Source: DASUMP01 sp036277635 (GTDB lineage Bacteria; Actinomycetota; Acidimicrobiia; IMCC26256; PALSA-610). Taken from it: 7,370 nucleotides of DNA. Each line of letters opens with the position of its first letter. Positions within the stretch are counted from its first letter, which is position 1. The stretch spans positions 1-7,370 of the forward strand of contig DASUMP010000122.1 in the NCBI GenBank assembly GCA_036277635.1. Reading direction: 5' to 3'. A program made the position numbers and the translations under genes. Below the pieces are notes generated by a model. That model had not been told where the DNA came from. It did no database searches and worked only from the letters and a program-made list of their open reading frames with translations. This document shows, in pieces, positions 1 to 6,821 of the stretch.

Positions 1-534
1 GGCGACGTGTCGGTGCTCCCGCAGGAGAACAGCACTGCGCTCGAGGCGTTCAAGGCCGGTGCCATCGACGGCGCGTGGGTCCCGGAACCGTGGGCCACGC
101 GCCTCGTGAACGAAGGCGGCGGCACGATCCTCGTCGACGAGCGCGACCTGTGGCCGGGTGGCGACTACGTGACGACGCACCTCGTCGTGACGACCGAGTT
201 CCTGGAGGACCACCCCGACGCGGTCAAGGCGCTCATCGAGGGACTGGCGACCGCCATCGACCTCATCGCCGACGACGCGGCGCGCGCCGGCGCACTGCTG
301 TCGCAAGGCATCGAAAGCCTGACGAGCAAGCCGATCGCGCAGGATCTCATCGACGCGACGTTCGCCAACGTCGAGTTCACGCTCGACCCGATCGCGTCGT
401 CGCTCGCCACGTCCGCCGAGGACGCGACCGAGCTCGGCCTGCTCGAACCGGTCGACCTCGCCGACATCTACGACCTGTCGATCGTGAACGCGGTGCTGAC
501 CGCCCGCGGCGAACCAGAGGTGACAGCGCCATGA
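1..534 (+). CDS. ABC transporter solute-binding protein, NitT/TauT/SsuA-like (C-terminal part, 5' truncated)
   Basis: This is the C-terminal 177 residues of a periplasmic or lipid-anchored binding protein that captures a small solute for the ATPase and permease encoded just downstream. The frame is open from base 1, so the true start lies left of the window; the ATG/GTG codons near the edge are internal. The segment GAIDGAWVPEPWATRLV (about residues 20-36 of the visible part) is the characteristic hinge and second-lobe region of NitT/TauT/SsuA-type binding proteins. The stretch from about residue 57, with THLVVTTEFLEDHPDAVKAL, is the usual 'expression of release from the pocket' helix pair of that family. 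The tail is helical and acidic. The stop codon overlaps the ATPase start as ATGA. The ligand (nitrate, taurine, alkanesulfonate, a vitamin or pyrimidine precursor) cannot be decided, because the N-terminal lobe and most pocket residues are missing. Family assignment is confident; the substrate is unknown. Confidence 0.88.
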   Translation, partial: GDVSVLPQENSTALEAFKAGAIDGAWVPEPWATRLVNEGGGTILVDERDLWPGGDYVTTHLVVTTEFLEDHPDAVKALIEGLATAIDLIADDAARAGALLSQGIESLTSKPIAQDLIDATFANVEFTLDPIASSLATSAEDATELGLLEPVDLADIYDLSIVNAVLTARGEPEVTAP

Positions 535-1361
535 CGCAGTCCGCGGCTCCCCCCGCCGCGCCCCGCACCGCCCCGGGCCCGACCGTCACCCCCGACGGGC
601 CCGGGGCATCGGCGCGCCCGGCGCTGCAGCTCACCGGCGTGTCGAAGGTCTACGGCCACCAGGGCGACGCCACGGTCGCGCTGGATCGCGTCGATCTCAC
701 GGTCGCGCCGGGCGAGCTGGTGTGCCTCGTCGGCGCGTCGGGGTGCGGGAAGAGCACGCTGCTCAACCTGATCGCCGGTCTCGACCGTCCGACCGCGGGC
801 ACGATCGACACCGGCACGAACGCGAGCACGCTGATGTTCCAGGAGTCGGCGCTGTTCCCCTGGCTCACCGCGCGCGGCAACATCGAGCTCGCGTTGCGAC
901 TGCGCGGCGTCGACCGGAGGACCCGCCGCGACCGCGCCGACGCGCTGCTCGCGCTGGTCCACCTCCAGGAGTTCGGCGGCAAGCGACCGCACGAGCTGTC
1001 GGGTGGGATGCGCCAGCGCGTGGCGCTCGCACGCGCGCTCGCGCAGGACGTCGAGATCCTGCTCATGGACGAGCCGTTCGGCGCCCTCGACGCGATGACG
1101 CGTGACCTGCTGCACGACGAGCTCGAGCGCGTGTGGCGGGAGACCGGGCGCACGATCGTGTTCGTGACCCACAACGTGCGCGAGGCGATCCGGCTCGGCG
1201 ACCGCGTCGTGGTGCTCACGAGTCGGCCGGGTCGGGTCGCGGCCGAGTTCGCGGTGCCGCTCGCGCGGCCGCGCCGGATCGACTCGCCGGCGGTCGCCAC
1301 GCTCGCGGCCACGATCACCGACCGCCTGCGCGAGGAGGTGGCCCGCCATGGCGACGGTTGA
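531..1361 (+). CDS. ABC transporter ATP-binding protein, NitT/TauT/SsuB-like
   Basis: This 276-residue cytoplasmic ATPase powers import through the permease encoded next. All nucleotide-binding motifs are intact: Walker A GASGCGKST at residues 68-76, Q-loop Q104 in FQESALFPWLT, signature LSGGMRQR at 156-163, Walker B ILLMDEP at 176-182, D-loop GALD at 184-187, and switch histidine H214 in FVTHNVREA. The LFPW motif after the Q-loop and the THNVREA motif are typical of the nitrate/sulfonate/taurine class. The ATG at 531 is chosen because an AGAGGTGA ribosome-binding site lies at 516-523, seven bases upstream, and because ATGA couples it to the binding-protein stop. This start gives a Pro/Ala-rich, probably disordered leader of about 30 residues before the ABC fold begins near L32. 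That leader is unusual for the family, so a shorter product is possible. The 3' end overlaps the permease gene by 14 bases. Confidence 0.95.
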   Translation: MTQSAAPPAAPRTAPGPTVTPDGPGASARPALQLTGVSKVYGHQGDATVALDRVDLTVAPGELVCLVGASGCGKSTLLNLIAGLDRPTAGTIDTGTNASTLMFQESALFPWLTARGNIELALRLRGVDRRTRRDRADALLALVHLQEFGGKRPHELSGGMRQRVALARALAQDVEILLMDEPFGALDAMTRDLLHDELERVWRETGRTIVFVTHNVREAIRLGDRVVVLTSRPGRVAAEFAVPLARPRRIDSPAVATLAATITDRLREEVARHGDG

Positions 1362-2220
1362 TGCCACGGCCACCCTCGACCGCCAGCTGTCGGGCCTCGA
1401 CGCGCTCGAGCTCGCCGCACCGCCGCGACGCCGATCGGCCGCGCGCCTCTGGTCGGCGACGTGGCCGAAGGTGCTGGCGGTGGCGTTCGTGGTCGCGACG
1501 TGGCAGGTGCTCTGGTGGCTCGAGATCCGGCCGCGGCCGGTGTTCCCGAGCCCGGGCGAGGTGTGGGCGAGCTTCGTCGAGGACTTCTCGATCAACATCG
1601 AAGCGGTCGGCACCACGATGCAGCGCGCGGTCGTGGGCTACGCGATCGCGCTCCTGATCGGCATCGTCGTCGGTCTCGCCGTGGCCCGCAGCCGCGTGCT
1701 GCGCGCCGCGATCGGCTCGCTCGTCACCGGATTGCAGACGATGCCGTCGGTGGCGTGGTTCCCGATGGCGCTCTTGCTCTTCCAGCTCAGCGAGGGCGCG
1801 ATCTACTTCGTCGTCGTGCTCGGCGCGGCTCCCTCGATCGCCAACGGCCTGATCCACGGCGTCGACCACATCCAGCCGGTGCTGCTGCGCGCGGGGCGCG
1901 TGCTCGGCGCGCGCGGCGTGCGCGAGATGCGCCATGTGGTGCTCCCCGCCGCGCTCCCCTCGTTGGTGGGCGGCCTGAAGCAGGGCTGGGCGTTCTCGTG
2001 GCGCAGCCTGATGGCGGGCGAGCTGTTCGTGCTGATCCCCGGCGTCACCGGTCTGGGCCAACGGCTCGAGTTCGAACGCCAGCTCAGCGACGCGCCCAGC
2101 CTCTACGGCGTCATGATCGTCGTGCTGCTCGTCGGGCTCGTCGTGGACGGGCTCGTGTTCGCGAAGGCCGAACACGCCATCCGCCGCCGCTACGGACTGA
2201 TCGACGCCGCCGCCGAGTGA
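1348..2220 (+). CDS. ABC transporter permease, NitT/TauT/SsuC-like (BPD transport family)
   Basis: This 290-residue integral membrane protein forms the translocation channel of the importer, probably as a homodimer. Hydrophobic segments lie near residues 42-58, 97-113, 135-146, 150-165, 222-232 and 254-272. The cytoplasmic coupling (EAA) loop is at about 181-204: RAGRVLGARG followed by VREMRHVVLPAALP, with the conserved glycine and the LPAALP ending that docks on the ATPase. The region with QTMPSVAWFPM (130-140) is also typical of SsuC/TauC-type permeases. The ATG is supported by a GAGGAGGTG ribosome-binding site at 1332-1340, seven bases upstream and inside the end of the ATPase gene, so the two are translationally coupled. 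About 35 hydrophilic residues precede the first membrane helix. The last codons and the stop form the left arm and loop of a strong stem-loop. No break or missing motif is seen. The substrate is undetermined. Confidence 0.94.
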   Translation: MATVDATATLDRQLSGLDALELAAPPRRRSAARLWSATWPKVLAVAFVVATWQVLWWLEIRPRPVFPSPGEVWASFVEDFSINIEAVGTTMQRAVVGYAIALLIGIVVGLAVARSRVLRAAIGSLVTGLQTMPSVAWFPMALLLFQLSEGAIYFVVVLGAAPSIANGLIHGVDHIQPVLLRAGRVLGARGVREMRHVVLPAALPSLVGGLKQGWAFSWRSLMAGELFVLIPGVTGLGQRLEFERQLSDAPSLYGVMIVVLLVGLVVDGLVFAKAEHAIRRRYGLIDAAAE

Positions 2221-2232
2221 CGGCGGCGTCGA
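2201..2232. terminator. Stem-loop between convergent operons, candidate bidirectional terminator
   Basis: The arms TCGACGCCGCCG (2201-2212) and CGGCGGCGTCGA (2221-2232) are perfectly complementary. They give a 12-bp, very GC-rich stem with an 8-base loop (2213-2220) that ends with the permease TGA. The structure sits where the plus-strand transporter operon and the minus-strand ccm/cyclophilin operon meet, and a hairpin reads the same from both strands. No U-run follows on either side, so it is not a classical intrinsic terminator. It could act as a U-less hairpin terminator of the kind proposed for GC-rich actinobacteria, or as a 3'-end stabiliser. The inverted repeat is seen directly; the function is inferred. 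Confidence 0.55.
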
Positions 2233-2238
2233 GTCGCG

Positions 2239-2718
2239 TCACGCGGCGCGGTCGCGCTCTTCGACGACCACCGAACGCATGACGTCGCCGACCTTGGTGG
2301 CGAGGGCGACGTCCATGCCCTCCACCACGTAGCCGAACAGGTTGTAGCTCGGCGCGAGCTTCGACGTGCAGTCGTCGATGCAGATGAAGAACTGCGAGCC
2401 GTTCGTGTTCGGACCAGCGTTCGCCATCGCGACCGCGCCGAGCGTGTACTGCGCGCGCACCGGCTCGTCGTCGAAGCGGTAGCCGGGCCCGCCGGTGCCG
2501 GTGCCCTCGGGGCAGCCACCCTGGATCACGAAGTCGGGAACGACGCGATGGAACGTGAGCCCGTCGTAGTAGCCGTCGCGCGCGAGGCCGACGAAGTTGT
2601 TGACCGTGTCGGGCGCGAGCTGCGGGTCGAGGTCGGCGACGATCACGCCGCGATCGGTGGTGATCGTCGCGCGGTACAGCTTCGACGCGTCGGTCTGGGG
2701 TGCGGGCTTGGTGGCCAT
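2239..2718 (-). CDS. Cyclophilin-type peptidyl-prolyl cis-trans isomerase
   Basis: This 159-residue enzyme catalyses cis-trans isomerisation of Xaa-Pro bonds in folding proteins. The whole chain is one cyclophilin domain. FHRVVPDFVIQGG at 56-68 supplies the catalytic arginine R58 plus F63 and Q66 (equivalent to human CypA R55, F60 and Q63). MANAGPNTNGSQFF at 98-111 is the near-invariant substrate-binding strand. The CypA tryptophan 121 position is a leucine here, as in many bacterial members, which predicts weak cyclosporin binding. There is no signal peptide or membrane helix, so it is probably cytoplasmic. The ATG at 2718 is preceded by AGGAG (2728-2724) with a five-base spacer, and it overlaps the ccmH stop as TGATG, so translation is coupled to the cytochrome c maturation genes. 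Three cysteines (C69, C113, C117) are present. The ppiA and ppiB names are used inconsistently for this family, so no symbol is given. Confidence 0.95.
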   Translation of the reverse strand: MATKPAPQTDASKLYRATITTDRGVIVADLDPQLAPDTVNNFVGLARDGYYDGLTFHRVVPDFVIQGGCPEGTGTGGPGYRFDDEPVRAQYTLGAVAMANAGPNTNGSQFFICIDDCTSKLAPSYNLFGYVVEGMDVALATKVGDVMRSVVVEERDRAA

Positions 2719-3785
2719 CAGGGCTCCTGGGTGGTCGTGGTGGTGGGTGAGATCGGCGCGGTGGTCGTCGGCAGCTCGTCGACGGCGCGGGCGAGCGTGT
2801 CGACGACGAGCGCGCGTTGGGGGTGCTCGTCGGGCGCGGTCGCGAGGAACCGCTGGAACTCGGGAACCGCGGCGGCGGGGTCGTCGAGGACGGTGTACAG
2901 GATCAGCCCGCGGAACACGAACGTGTCGGGATAGTCGGGGTCGACGTCGGCCGCTCGGTCGAGGCGGGCGAGCGCACCGGACACGAGCTGCTCGCGGTCG
3001 GCGTCCTCGGCCTGCCGGGCGACGAGTCCGAGCACCCACCCGCCGTACGCGGCGGGTTCGGGTTGCGTCGGGTCGATCTCGGCGGCCGCGTCGTACTCGC
3101 GCAGCGCGCCGGCGAGGTCGTTGTTCAGCAGGAACCGGGCGAGGGCGATGCGGGCGTTGTAGCTCTGCGGCGTCGCGTCGACCGCGGCGCGCAACGCGGC
3201 TTCGCGCTCCTCGGCGCTCGGCGTGGCGCTCGCGTCGTTGCCGGTCGCGGCCTGGCCGGGACGGCGCTCGCCCGCCACCTCGGCCGCGACGAACGCGGCG
3301 ACCACCGCGAACCCGACCAGCCCGCCCACGGTGACCCACCGGCGCGCCGTCGATGGCGTCGCCGTGCGTTCGGGATCGCGGCTCCACCGGCGGAGCGCGA
3401 ACACGACGCCGGCGGCGCCGAGCACGAGCACCGCGACGGGAAGTCCCCAGGCGAGCACGCCGAGACCGCCGCCTTCGGGCCGCAACAAGATGCTCTCGCC
3501 GTAGCGGTCGACGTAGGCCTGCCGGATCTCGCCGTCGGACTGGCCGTCGTCGATGCGCTCGGCGATGTCGGACTTGATCGCCTCGGAGGTCGGCTCGAAC
3601 GAGTCGGCCACCGACAGTCCCTGGCACACCGGACAGCGCAGCTCGCGCGCGAGCCGGTTGGCGCGCGCCGCGTCGGAGTCGTCGGGCGCCGAGCGCGTGA
3701 CCACCACCACGAGCACCACCACGAGCACACCGAGCAGCGCGAGCCACGGGAGCGCGCGGCGGGCACGGTCGGTCGTCGCGCTCAC
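2718..3785 (-). CDS. ccmH: CcmH-CcmI fusion: cytochrome c maturation thiol-reductase plus TPR domain
   Basis: This 355-residue membrane protein delivers apocytochrome c to the heme ligation complex. An N-terminal membrane anchor (about 13-29) is followed by the CcmH three-helix domain (about 40-102) with the redox motif LRCPVC at 49-54, which reduces the apocytochrome CXXCH cysteines. Membrane segments at about 108-131 and 152-170 follow. A TPR-like, Ala/Leu-rich helical domain then runs from about 190 to 338, corresponding to the apocytochrome-binding part of CcmI. The order and total length match E. coli CcmH, which is also a CcmH-CcmI fusion. The chain ends in a Thr/Pro-rich tail (339-355). 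The GTG at 3785 is chosen because it sits in a GTGA overlap with the ccmG stop, has GAGGT five bases upstream, and puts the anchor at the N-terminus. The stop overlaps the cyclophilin ATG by one base. The TPR assignment rests on pattern and position, not on a profile search. Confidence 0.9.
   Translation of the reverse strand: MSATTDRARRALPWLALLGVLVVVLVVVVTRSAPDDSDAARANRLARELRCPVCQGLSVADSFEPTSEAIKSDIAERIDDGQSDGEIRQAYVDRYGESILLRPEGGGLGVLAWGLPVAVLVLGAAGVVFALRRWSRDPERTATPSTARRWVTVGGLVGFAVVAAFVAAEVAGERRPGQAATGNDASATPSAEEREAALRAAVDATPQSYNARIALARFLLNNDLAGALREYDAAAEIDPTQPEPAAYGGWVLGLVARQAEDADREQLVSGALARLDRAADVDPDYPDTFVFRGLILYTVLDDPAAAVPEFQRFLATAPDEHPQRALVVDTLARAVDELPTTTAPISPTTTTTQEP
3702..3725. repeat. 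12-bp tandem direct repeat, two copies, inside ccmH
   Basis: The unit CACCACCACGAG occurs twice back to back. On the coding (minus) strand it gives Leu/Val codons and encodes part of the poly-valine N-terminal membrane anchor of CcmH (about residues 21-28). It is best explained as simple-sequence duplication tolerated in a hydrophobic helix rather than as a regulatory element. Confidence 0.6.
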
Positions 3786-4321
3786 ACCTGACCTCGGGCG
3801 ACGCGCAACATGAGCTCGAGGTCGTCGACGGTGACCGGCCCGAACTGCTCGGCGACGACCACGCCGTCGGGGGCGATCATGAACGACTCGGGTTGTCCGG
3901 TCGTGCCGAAGTCGAGGGCGGCGTGCTTGCCGGGGTCGAACGCGACCAGCCACTCGACGCCTTCTCGCTCCACGTACGCGCGCGCCTCCGACTCGGTGTC
4001 GTCGCGCACGATGCCCACCATCGCGAAGTCGGGGTCGTCACGGTGCCGCTCGTAGAACTCGACCAGCGCGGGGTGCTCCTGGCGACACGGGATGCACCAC
4101 GAGTTCCAGAAGTTGACGAACACCACGCGTCCGGATCCGGTGAGCTCGGAGAGGACGATCTCCTCGCCGTCGAACGCCTCGACGCGGAACTCCGGAGCTG
4201 GCTCGCCGGCGAGCCGACCCTCTTCGGCCGGGCCCGACGACACGTTGAGCGCGAGGACGACACCGAACGCGACGAGCACGAGCGCGGCGCCGAGCGCGAT
4301 CCACCGGGTCACGTGCGTCAT
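3782..4321 (-). CDS. ccmG: CcmG/DsbE, thiol:disulfide interchange protein of cytochrome c maturation
   Basis: This 179-residue thioredoxin-like protein is anchored in the membrane by one N-terminal helix (about 6-26), with its catalytic domain outside. It passes reducing equivalents to CcmH or the apocytochrome so that the heme-binding cysteines stay reduced. The active site is WCIPC at 75-79 within VFVNFWNSWCIPC. The facing cis-proline is P144 in TGQPESF. These are the only two cysteines, as expected for a dedicated redox partner. An acidic patch around EEGRLAGEPAPEF and the IVRDDTESEA segment are in keeping with CcmG/ResA-like proteins, which differ from general thioredoxins in having an acidic environment near the active site. 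No lipobox is seen. The ATG at 4321 overlaps the ccmF stop as ATGA, and the stop overlaps the ccmH GTG as GTGA. ResA of System II is similar, but the neighbours make CcmG the right name. Confidence 0.94.
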   Translation of the reverse strand: MTHVTRWIALGAALVLVAFGVVLALNVSSGPAEEGRLAGEPAPEFRVEAFDGEEIVLSELTGSGRVVFVNFWNSWCIPCRQEHPALVEFYERHRDDPDFAMVGIVRDDTESEARAYVEREGVEWLVAFDPGKHAALDFGTTGQPESFMIAPDGVVVAEQFGPVTVDDLELMLRVARGQV

Positions 4322-6339
4322 CTGACACCCACCGGCTCGCGCACGTCGTCGGGGGGCGCGGGGTCGTCGTCGACGACGAGCGCGTGCCCGGTGCGGCGCG
4401 CGGGCACCATCGCACCGAGCGCGCCGAGCGCCATCACCGCCACGCCGATCCAGAGCCACAGCACCATCGGGTTCACCGCCACCCCGAGGGTGATGCGGCC
4501 TTCCTCGGTGGGCGACGACACGAGCGTGAGGTACAGGTCTTCGAGCAGCCCGGTGCGCACCGACGGCGTGCCGATGCCGGTCGTCGCGTTCGGGAAGGTC
4601 GAGATCGACGGCGCGTACACGCCGAGGTCGCTCCCGTCGCGTTCCACGGCAATGCGCGCCTTCGTCGTGGTCTTCTGGTCGGTCTCCTCGCGCACGATCT
4701 CGAGGAACGTGACCCGATAGCCACTGACCTCGGTCGACTCGTTGCGGGCGAGGCGGACCTCTCGCTTCTCCAGGTAGCCCGCCGACGCGGCGAGCGCGAC
4801 CGCCACCACCACGACGCCGAGGTGCACCAGGAGTCCGCCGTAGAGCCGCGGGTTCCCGCGCATCGCCCGCGCGAACGCGACCGGCCAACCCTCGCTCGCG
4901 GTCTGACGACGCGATCGCGTCGCGACGAACACCTGGCGTGCGATGCCCGCGGCCGCGAACGCGCCGAGACCGAACGTGCACACCTGGGCCACACCTTCGG
5001 CTCCGAGCACGAGCGCCACGACCATCGTGCCGACGCCGATCCACGCGGGGACGAGCAGCCGGTCGCGCAGCACGTCGGAGCTCGCGGCGCGCCACGGGAG
5101 CATCGGGGCGACCGCCATCAAGAACAGCAGTGCGATCCCGATCGGCACCGACATGCTCTCGAAGTAGGGCTCGCCGACCGAGATCCGCCGGTCCTGCAGC
5201 GCCTCGGCGAGCAAGGGGAACACGGTGCCCATCAGCACCACGAGCGCGAAGCCCGCGAACAGCAGGTTGTTCACCAGGAACGCCGACTCGCGCGACACCG
5301 GCGCGTCGATGGTGCCGCGAGTGCGCAGTGCGTCGCCGCGCCACGCGATCAACCCGATCCCGGTGAGGGTGACGACGCCGAGGAACGCGAGCAGCGACGG
5401 GCCGATCGACGACTCGGTGAACGCGTGCACCGAGTCGATGACGCCCGATCGGGTCAGGAAGGTGCCCAGGATCGTGAGCGAGAACGTCGCGAGCACGAGC
5501 GACAGGTTCCAGACCCGCAGCATGCCCCGACGTTCCTGCACCATCACCGAGTGCAAGAACGCGGTGCCCGTGAGCCACGGGAGGAACGACGCGTTCTCGA
5601 CCGGGTCCCACGCCCAGTAGCCACCCCATCCGAGCACCTCGTAGCTCCACCACGCGCCGAGCCCGATGCCGACGGTGAGGAAGCCCCACGCGACGAGGGT
5701 GGTGCGGCGGACGTCGGCGAGCCACCCTTCGCCGAACCGCCCGGTCGCGAGCGCGGCGATCGCGAACATGAACGGCACCGTGAACCCCACGTAGCCGGCG
5801 TAGAGCATCGGCGGGTGGAACGCCATGAGCGGATGGTTCTGCAGCAACGGGTTCGGACCCGCGCCGTCGAGCGGCACGCGCCCGCCGATCTCGCTGAACG
5901 GGTTCGCGGCGAAGAACATCAGCCCGAAGAAGAACAGCGCGACCGCGAGTCCCGTGATCGTCGCCCACCCGACGAGCGGGTCGTCGGCGCGCGCGCGGAA
6001 CCGCCACACGGTGAGCGACAGGTACACGCCCAACATCAACGCCCACAGCAGGATCGAGCCTTCGAGGGCGCCCCACAACGCGGTGACCGTGTAGAGCGTG
6101 GGAGTGGCCCGCGCGACGTTCTCGGCGACGTAGCGGATCGAGAAGTCGTGGGTCAGCAACGCCCACTCCATGACCGCGACCGCACCGACCGCGGCGGCGA
6201 GCACGAGGTGCACGTAGCGCTGACCCGCGCGGCGCCAGCGCGCCTCGTCGGTGCGCAACCCGAGCGCGACCGACGCGATCCCGAGCGCGCTGGCGGCGCC
6301 GCCGAGCGCGAGCAGGAACGTGCCGAGCGTCGACTTCAC
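4318..6339 (-). CDS. ccmF: CcmF, cytochrome c heme lyase subunit
   Basis: This 673-residue polytopic membrane protein takes heme from holo-CcmE and, with CcmH/I, attaches it to apocytochrome c. About 14-15 hydrophobic segments are visible. The external Trp-rich WWD domain is at about 229-256, including YWAWDPVENASF. The histidines that ligate heme in the E. coli enzyme are all present in context: H175 (FHPP), H263 (FLHS), H305 (SVHAF) and H506 (LVHLG). A large soluble loop at about 523-620 precedes the last membrane helix (about 624-645), and the C-terminal tail is hydrophilic. The length is close to E. coli CcmF (about 650). The start is GTG 6339: it forms a GTGA overlap with the ccmE stop and gives the expected N-terminus, with a membrane helix right after VKSTLG. 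No strong ribosome-binding site is visible, so initiation probably depends on coupling to ccmE. The stop overlaps ccmG by four bases. Confidence 0.97.
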   Translation of the reverse strand: MKSTLGTFLLALGGAASALGIASVALGLRTDEARWRRAGQRYVHLVLAAAVGAVAVMEWALLTHDFSIRYVAENVARATPTLYTVTALWGALEGSILLWALMLGVYLSLTVWRFRARADDPLVGWATITGLAVALFFFGLMFFAANPFSEIGGRVPLDGAGPNPLLQNHPLMAFHPPMLYAGYVGFTVPFMFAIAALATGRFGEGWLADVRRTTLVAWGFLTVGIGLGAWWSYEVLGWGGYWAWDPVENASFLPWLTGTAFLHSVMVQERRGMLRVWNLSLVLATFSLTILGTFLTRSGVIDSVHAFTESSIGPSLLAFLGVVTLTGIGLIAWRGDALRTRGTIDAPVSRESAFLVNNLLFAGFALVVLMGTVFPLLAEALQDRRISVGEPYFESMSVPIGIALLFLMAVAPMLPWRAASSDVLRDRLLVPAWIGVGTMVVALVLGAEGVAQVCTFGLGAFAAAGIARQVFVATRSRRQTASEGWPVAFARAMRGNPRLYGGLLVHLGVVVVAVALAASAGYLEKREVRLARNESTEVSGYRVTFLEIVREETDQKTTTKARIAVERDGSDLGVYAPSISTFPNATTGIGTPSVRTGLLEDLYLTLVSSPTEEGRITLGVAVNPMVLWLWIGVAVMALGALGAMVPARRTGHALVVDDDPAPPDDVREPVGVR

Positions 6340-6821
6340 GGGCTCGTCTCGGGAGCGCAGGCCGCGTCGTCGGTCTCGACCGTCTCCGGCGTGTACTCCT
6401 CGCCGTGGCGGATCAGCAGCCGCTGCGACTCGAAGGTGTCGCCTCGCCAGCGGCCCTCGACGACCACGGGCGCGCCGTCCTCGAACAGGTCGGGGGGATC
6501 GCCGCGGTGGCGAACCGTCGCGACCGATCCGCCCTCGGTGATCTCGAAGCGCACGCCGTCGGCGGTCTCCTCGATCGTGCACGGCACGACCGCGCCACCC
6601 ATCCGGAAGCGGCGGTCGCCGGTGTCGGCGCGCGTCTCGACCGCTTCCGACACCGGCCGCAGGTACACGATGTTGTCGCGCAGGGCACCGAACACCAACC
6701 ACGCGATCGCGCCGACGCACAGCGCGCCGAGCACGACGAAGCGCCAGCGCACCGGCGAGCGCGATGTCGCTGCGGGCAACGGGTCGTCGGTGGCCGTCCC
6801 GGCCGGCGTGGTGTCAGCCAT
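6336..6821 (-). CDS. ccmE: CcmE, heme chaperone
   Basis: This 161-residue protein covalently binds heme received from CcmC and carries it to CcmF. A cytoplasmic, Thr/Ala/Pro-rich leader of about 26 residues comes first, then one membrane anchor (about 27-46), then an OB-fold beta-barrel outside the membrane (about 50-140). The heme-attaching histidine is H139 in the motif HGEEY (139-143), the canonical HxxxY of CcmE followed by TPE. The variant found in some sulfate reducers and archaea has a cysteine at this position; it is not present here. RFRMGG at 71-76 and VEGRW at 121-125 are further family strands. The ATG at 6821 lies inside the 3' end of ccmD, an 8-base overlap. No clear ribosome-binding site precedes it, which suggests coupled translation. 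C81 and C155 are extra cysteines with no assigned role. Confidence 0.95.
   Translation of the reverse strand: MADTTPAGTATDDPLPAATSRSPVRWRFVVLGALCVGAIAWLVFGALRDNIVYLRPVSEAVETRADTGDRRFRMGGAVVPCTIEETADGVRFEITEGGSVATVRHRGDPPDLFEDGAPVVVEGRWRGDTFESQRLLIRHGEEYTPETVETDDAACAPETSP

Noticed and set aside
75..530. Possible N-terminal extension of the ATPase frame upstream of 531
   Set aside because: The upstream in-frame stretch is Arg-rich shadow sequence of the binding-protein gene; the ribosome-binding site at 516-523 and the ATGA overlap mark 531 as the start.
468..1616. A 382-codon open frame on the minus strand
   Set aside because: It is antisense to the ATPase and permease genes, which have complete family motifs; its composition is Arg/Glu/Ala-rich low complexity with no domain.
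2729..2760. GTGGTCGTGGTGGTGGG-type simple sequence as a regulatory repeat
   Set aside because: It is the antisense of the Thr codons in the CcmH C-terminal tail; a coding low-complexity stretch explains it.
3782..6166. A long minus-strand frame running into ccmG from within ccmF
   Set aside because: Residues before the ATG at 4321 are Arg-rich shadow of ccmF; the CcmG family N-terminus and membrane anchor begin at 4321.
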